From positions 1 through 38,343 of IMG/VR virus record IMGVR_UViG_3300035682_000084: a stretch of DNA of 38,343 bases; one strand, 5' to 3'. Position numbers and translations under genes: made by a program. Shown here in pieces: positions 36,062-38,343 of the stretch (position 1 is its first letter; every line of letters begins with the position of its first letter). Below the pieces are notes generated by a model. That model saw only the letters and a program-made list of their open reading frames with translations, was not told the DNA's origin and made no database searches. The DNA is from a virus.

Positions 36062-38343
36062 TTAAGCTGCGTTGCGGGTGTCGGTTTGCGGGAGTCCCTC
36101 CAGCGCCGCCTCGATCGAGACATTCCGTATCTCAGGGCGTTGGAGGTTGGTCTGAAAGATGAGTTCAGCGGCGTGCGCCTTGCGCCGGATTGGTTGCTTG
36201 AGCGTGTAGTCTTCCTCCGCGCCGGTATCGTTACTTTGCCCAGGCACCAAGGTGACCGTGGCGTCCGGGTTGAAGAGCTTCGCCTCGACCGTGATTGAGC
36301 CGGCGTTAGGCAGGACAACATCGCTCAGAGCGCGGGTGAATCGCTTGCTGTGCATGTTGCCCATATTGTAGCGCCGCGTCCTAATCGTGCCGATGACTAG
36401 GCCCACATTGCTCCCGCTCGGCTCGTCGTCGGTGCCGTCATCCTTCTCGTCGAGGAGGAAGAGGCTGCCGGTCCGGCGCACGTTGAAAACGCGGCGGACA
36501 TCGCCGTAGGTGCCGACGATGAGCGCATCCACGCCAATGCCGTAGGTGTCGCGGCTCTCCCACTGGTCATTGAGGGCCGAGTAGGTGATGACCAGATCAT
36601 TCGTCTCATCCGGCGAATCGATCGTGGGGACGGCCAAGGTATACCTGTTGTTGTGCCACAGCCCAAAGGCCCGCTGCACCTTGCTCTGGTCGATGCGCTC
36701 AAACTGGTCGGCGACCGGATCACTCAGCGGCTTGGTATCGCCCCGCAATTTTAGATCAAGTTGCGTATCGAGGCGATAGACGCCGGCGTCCGAGAGGAAG
36801 AAGACGTAGCGGCCGGCCGTGGCGATACTGTTGCGGGCCGAGCAGCCGATCTCGTCAGTGATCAGCTCCAGCTTGGCGACCGCCGTGTCGATGGCAAAGC
36901 TGGCGCCGTCCGTGCTGGGAAACTGGGCCAGCGTAGCCAGCCAGATGCTTTTGCGGGCAAAGACCAAGGCGCTGCCCTCCACCCAGGGATGCACGGCGAC
37001 AATGTAGTCGCTGCCCCCGGCGCCGGCGCGGAAGCTGGCCCAGAAAGGATCGTAAACGTCGCCGTCGAGGTAGTCGGAGATGGCGACCTGGTCGCGGCCG
37101 TCGGGGATGACGAGGCGGTTGCTGATGTAGGCCGCCCACGCGACGCTCCGCATCCCTTTGTAGGTCGGGCCCGCGGCCGGCACGCCGCCCGCCGCCCGGA
37201 CGAAGCTGCCCGTGCCGGTCCAGTAGATCGGCGGCTTGACCCGGCGAAGGCGCAGTCCAGTAGTCAAGTCGCTGGCCGTGCCGCTTGGAACCGCGATGGT
37301 AAATGTGTGGTCGGTCTTGGTGGCGACATCGAACTCATGTCCGTCCAAGGCCGCCGACGATCCGGCGGTTAGGCGGATGCGGTTGCCCACGATGTAGCCG
37401 TGGCTTTTGCTGAAAATGGTGGCGGTGGTCGAGCTGACCACGGCGCTGACCGGCGTGAGAGTGTGCGTTCCGCTTTGGGTGCCGGAGGTGTTGACGGCCG
37501 TCCCGCCGCTGGTCGTGCTGATCTGCAGCGTGTCGGTCGCCTTGTTGATGACGTAATACACCGTCCCCGCCGTCACGCCGGTCGGCAAGGCGCCGGTCGT
37601 GCTGAAGACTACGGCCATGCCATTCTCCAAATTGTGGGCAGTTTTTGTGACCACGGCCGGCGAGGCAATGGTCATGGTCGCCGCACCCGCCTCGACATCC
37701 GTTCCGCGCCCCACTTCGGCAAACGTGCCGGTCTGCACCGCCTCGCGGAGCACGTAGAGCCGGTCAAAGGCTTGCACCACCGAGACATTGTCGGTCGGCT
37801 CAATGATCTCATCGGCAGGATAGCCCACCGTCTCCACCGTGTCTGTCGGCGAGGTGTTCCGCCAGAGGTAGGCTTCGCTCGGCCCGGCCATCACGATATA
37901 CTCGGCGGCGTTCTCGTAATTTTGCGAGGCGAAGACGCCGGCGGCGAAGATCCCGCCGCCATAGGTCGTCTTGACTATTGGACCCTTGTTGGCGAACGCG
38001 CTGGCCAAAATAGCGTTGGCTGTCGGCGTGCCGGTCATGGTGTATTGAAAGGTCGTGCCGCTGGGCGAGCTGATGACGAAGTCGCCGTTGTAAAGCGCAG
38101 CATCCACGCCGGTCGCCCCACGGATGTTGACTGTGGGCGTGCCGGTGTAGCCGTGCGCGGCGGTCGTGGTCACAGTGGCGAGCGTGCCGCTGCGAGTGAT
38201 CGTGCTGATGGCTTTGTCCGCTGCGAGGTCAAAGGAAAGCGTCAGCGGTTCGTCCGCCGTCGAGATGGCATCGGCCAGCCGCTTCGCCCCCTTGCGGGTC
38301 TGCGCCGTGCCGCGCTCCAGGCGCATGTTGACCGAGTCCTGCA
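36062..38343 (-). CDS. Tail nozzle protein (tail tubular B / gp10-like), main part
   Basis: 754 residues in this part, 791 with the 37 residues coded at 111-221 across the circle join. Features by the 791 numbering: modules with HGY motifs at about 82-134 (AAHGYTGTPTVNIRG) and 334-387 (SHGYIVGNRIRLTAGS), and one with HNLENGMAVVFSTTGALPTGVTAGTVYYV at 260-320, similar to the common phage FCCH-like module. The rest is a beta-propeller-like body with GRDQVAISDYLDGDVYDPFWASFRAG and FGLWHNNRYTLAVP. This order and length are those of podovirus nozzle proteins (T7 gp12, P22 gp10). It follows the amidase gene and precedes the fibre gene. Confidence 0.85.
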   Translation of the reverse strand, partial: QDSVNMRLERGTAQTRKGAKRLADAISTADEPLTLSFDLAADKAISTITRSGTLATVTTTAAHGYTGTPTVNIRGATGVDAALYNGDFVISSPSGTTFQYTMTGTPTANAILASAFANKGPIVKTTYGGGIFAAGVFASQNYENAAEYIVMAGPSEAYLWRNTSPTDTVETVGYPADEIIEPTDNVSVVQAFDRLYVLREAVQTGTFAEVGRGTDVEAGAATMTIASPAVVTKTAHNLENGMAVVFSTTGALPTGVTAGTVYYVINKATDTLQISTTSGGTAVNTSGTQSGTHTLTPVSAVVSSTTATIFSKSHGYIVGNRIRLTAGSSAALDGHEFDVATKTDHTFTIAVPSGTASDLTTGLRLRRVKPPIYWTGTGSFVRAAGGVPAAGPTYKGMRSVAWAAYISNRLVIPDGRDQVAISDYLDGDVYDPFWASFRAGAGGSDYIVAVHPWVEGSALVFARKSIWLATLAQFPSTDGASFAIDTAVAKLELITDEIGCSARNSIATAGRYVFFLSDAGVYRLDTQLDLKLRGDTKPLSDPVADQFERIDQSKVQRAFGLWHNNRYTLAVPTIDSPDETNDLVITYSALNDQWESRDTYGIGVDALIVGTYGDVRRVFNVRRTGSLFLLDEKDDGTDDEPSGSNVGLVIGTIRTRRYNMGNMHSKRFTRALSDVVLPNAGSITVEAKLFNPDATVTLVPGQSNDTGAEEDYTLKQPIRRKAHAAELIFQTNLQRPEIRNVSIEAALEGLPQTDTRNAA
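38217..38343. repeat. Terminal direct repeat, right copy (circle overlap)
   Basis: Identical to 1-127; see the left copy. Either copy should be removed before the genome is treated as a circle of about 38,216 bp. Confidence 0.95.

Noticed and set aside
1-38343. CRISPR array, insertion sequence, complete RNA gene or phage RNA polymerase gene
   Set aside because: No regularly spaced repeats with unique spacers, no transposase, no complete tRNA or rRNA, and no single-subunit RNA polymerase motif in any large frame.

Overview
The window reads as one complete genome of a temperate, podovirus-like bacteriophage, assembled as a circle. The first 127 bases (1-127) recur exactly as the last 127 (38217-38343), and one open reading frame, the tail nozzle, runs without a break across that join. 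The unique sequence is therefore about 38,216 bp. The host is a diderm (Gram-negative-type) bacterium with fairly high GC: two phage proteins carry lipoprotein signals and the endolysin is a T7-type amidase. The host phylum cannot be fixed from sequence alone. A Verrucomicrobiota-like host is my weak impression from intergenic motifs and fibre sequence style.

Almost everything is coded on the minus strand, so the map reads from high to low coordinates. A control region at 23.18-23.26 kb separates two divergent ribbon-helix-helix (RHH) regulators. Leftward from it (23.2-17.1 kb) runs a compressed early/replication operon: tiny membrane and DNA-binding proteins, an AlpA-like helix-turn-helix (HTH) protein, a large HTH protein whose gene ends in a possible -1 frameshift cassette, a replication initiator with internal 11-bp iterons, and a DnaB-type helicase. 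Most neighbours overlap by ATGA or GTGA. Next (17.1-11.7 kb) come small unknowns, two glycosyltransferases, the large terminase and small basic virion-module proteins. From 11.5 to 10.0 kb lie a metallophosphoesterase, a winged-helix protein and an acetyltransferase.

The virion operon follows: scaffold, SU10/DUF5309-like major capsid protein, a small head protein, portal, head-tail adaptor, a fibre-like protein with a Sec signal peptide, the lysis cassette (two small membrane proteins, a small lipoprotein, an amidase) and then, across the circle join, the tail nozzle, a tail fibre, and internal or ejection-type proteins. It ends in a 2430-residue polyvalent protein that combines a RadC/JAMM domain, an HExxH zincin and glycine-rich membrane-like segments.

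The lysogeny module (25.62-23.6 kb) holds attP, with the 5' half of a tRNA-Arg(ACG) gene and flanking arm-type repeats, then a tyrosine integrase translationally coupled to a PEGA-like lipoprotein and a two-helix membrane protein. The last two are candidates for superinfection exclusion or lysogenic conversion.

Points most worth a second look: the RadC+zincin polyvalent protein, the dnaX-like frameshift cassette at 21.33-21.42 kb, the iteron arrays inside the initiator gene, the attP built on a tRNA 5' half with repeats overlapping the integrase start, and the integrase-lipoprotein-membrane operon.
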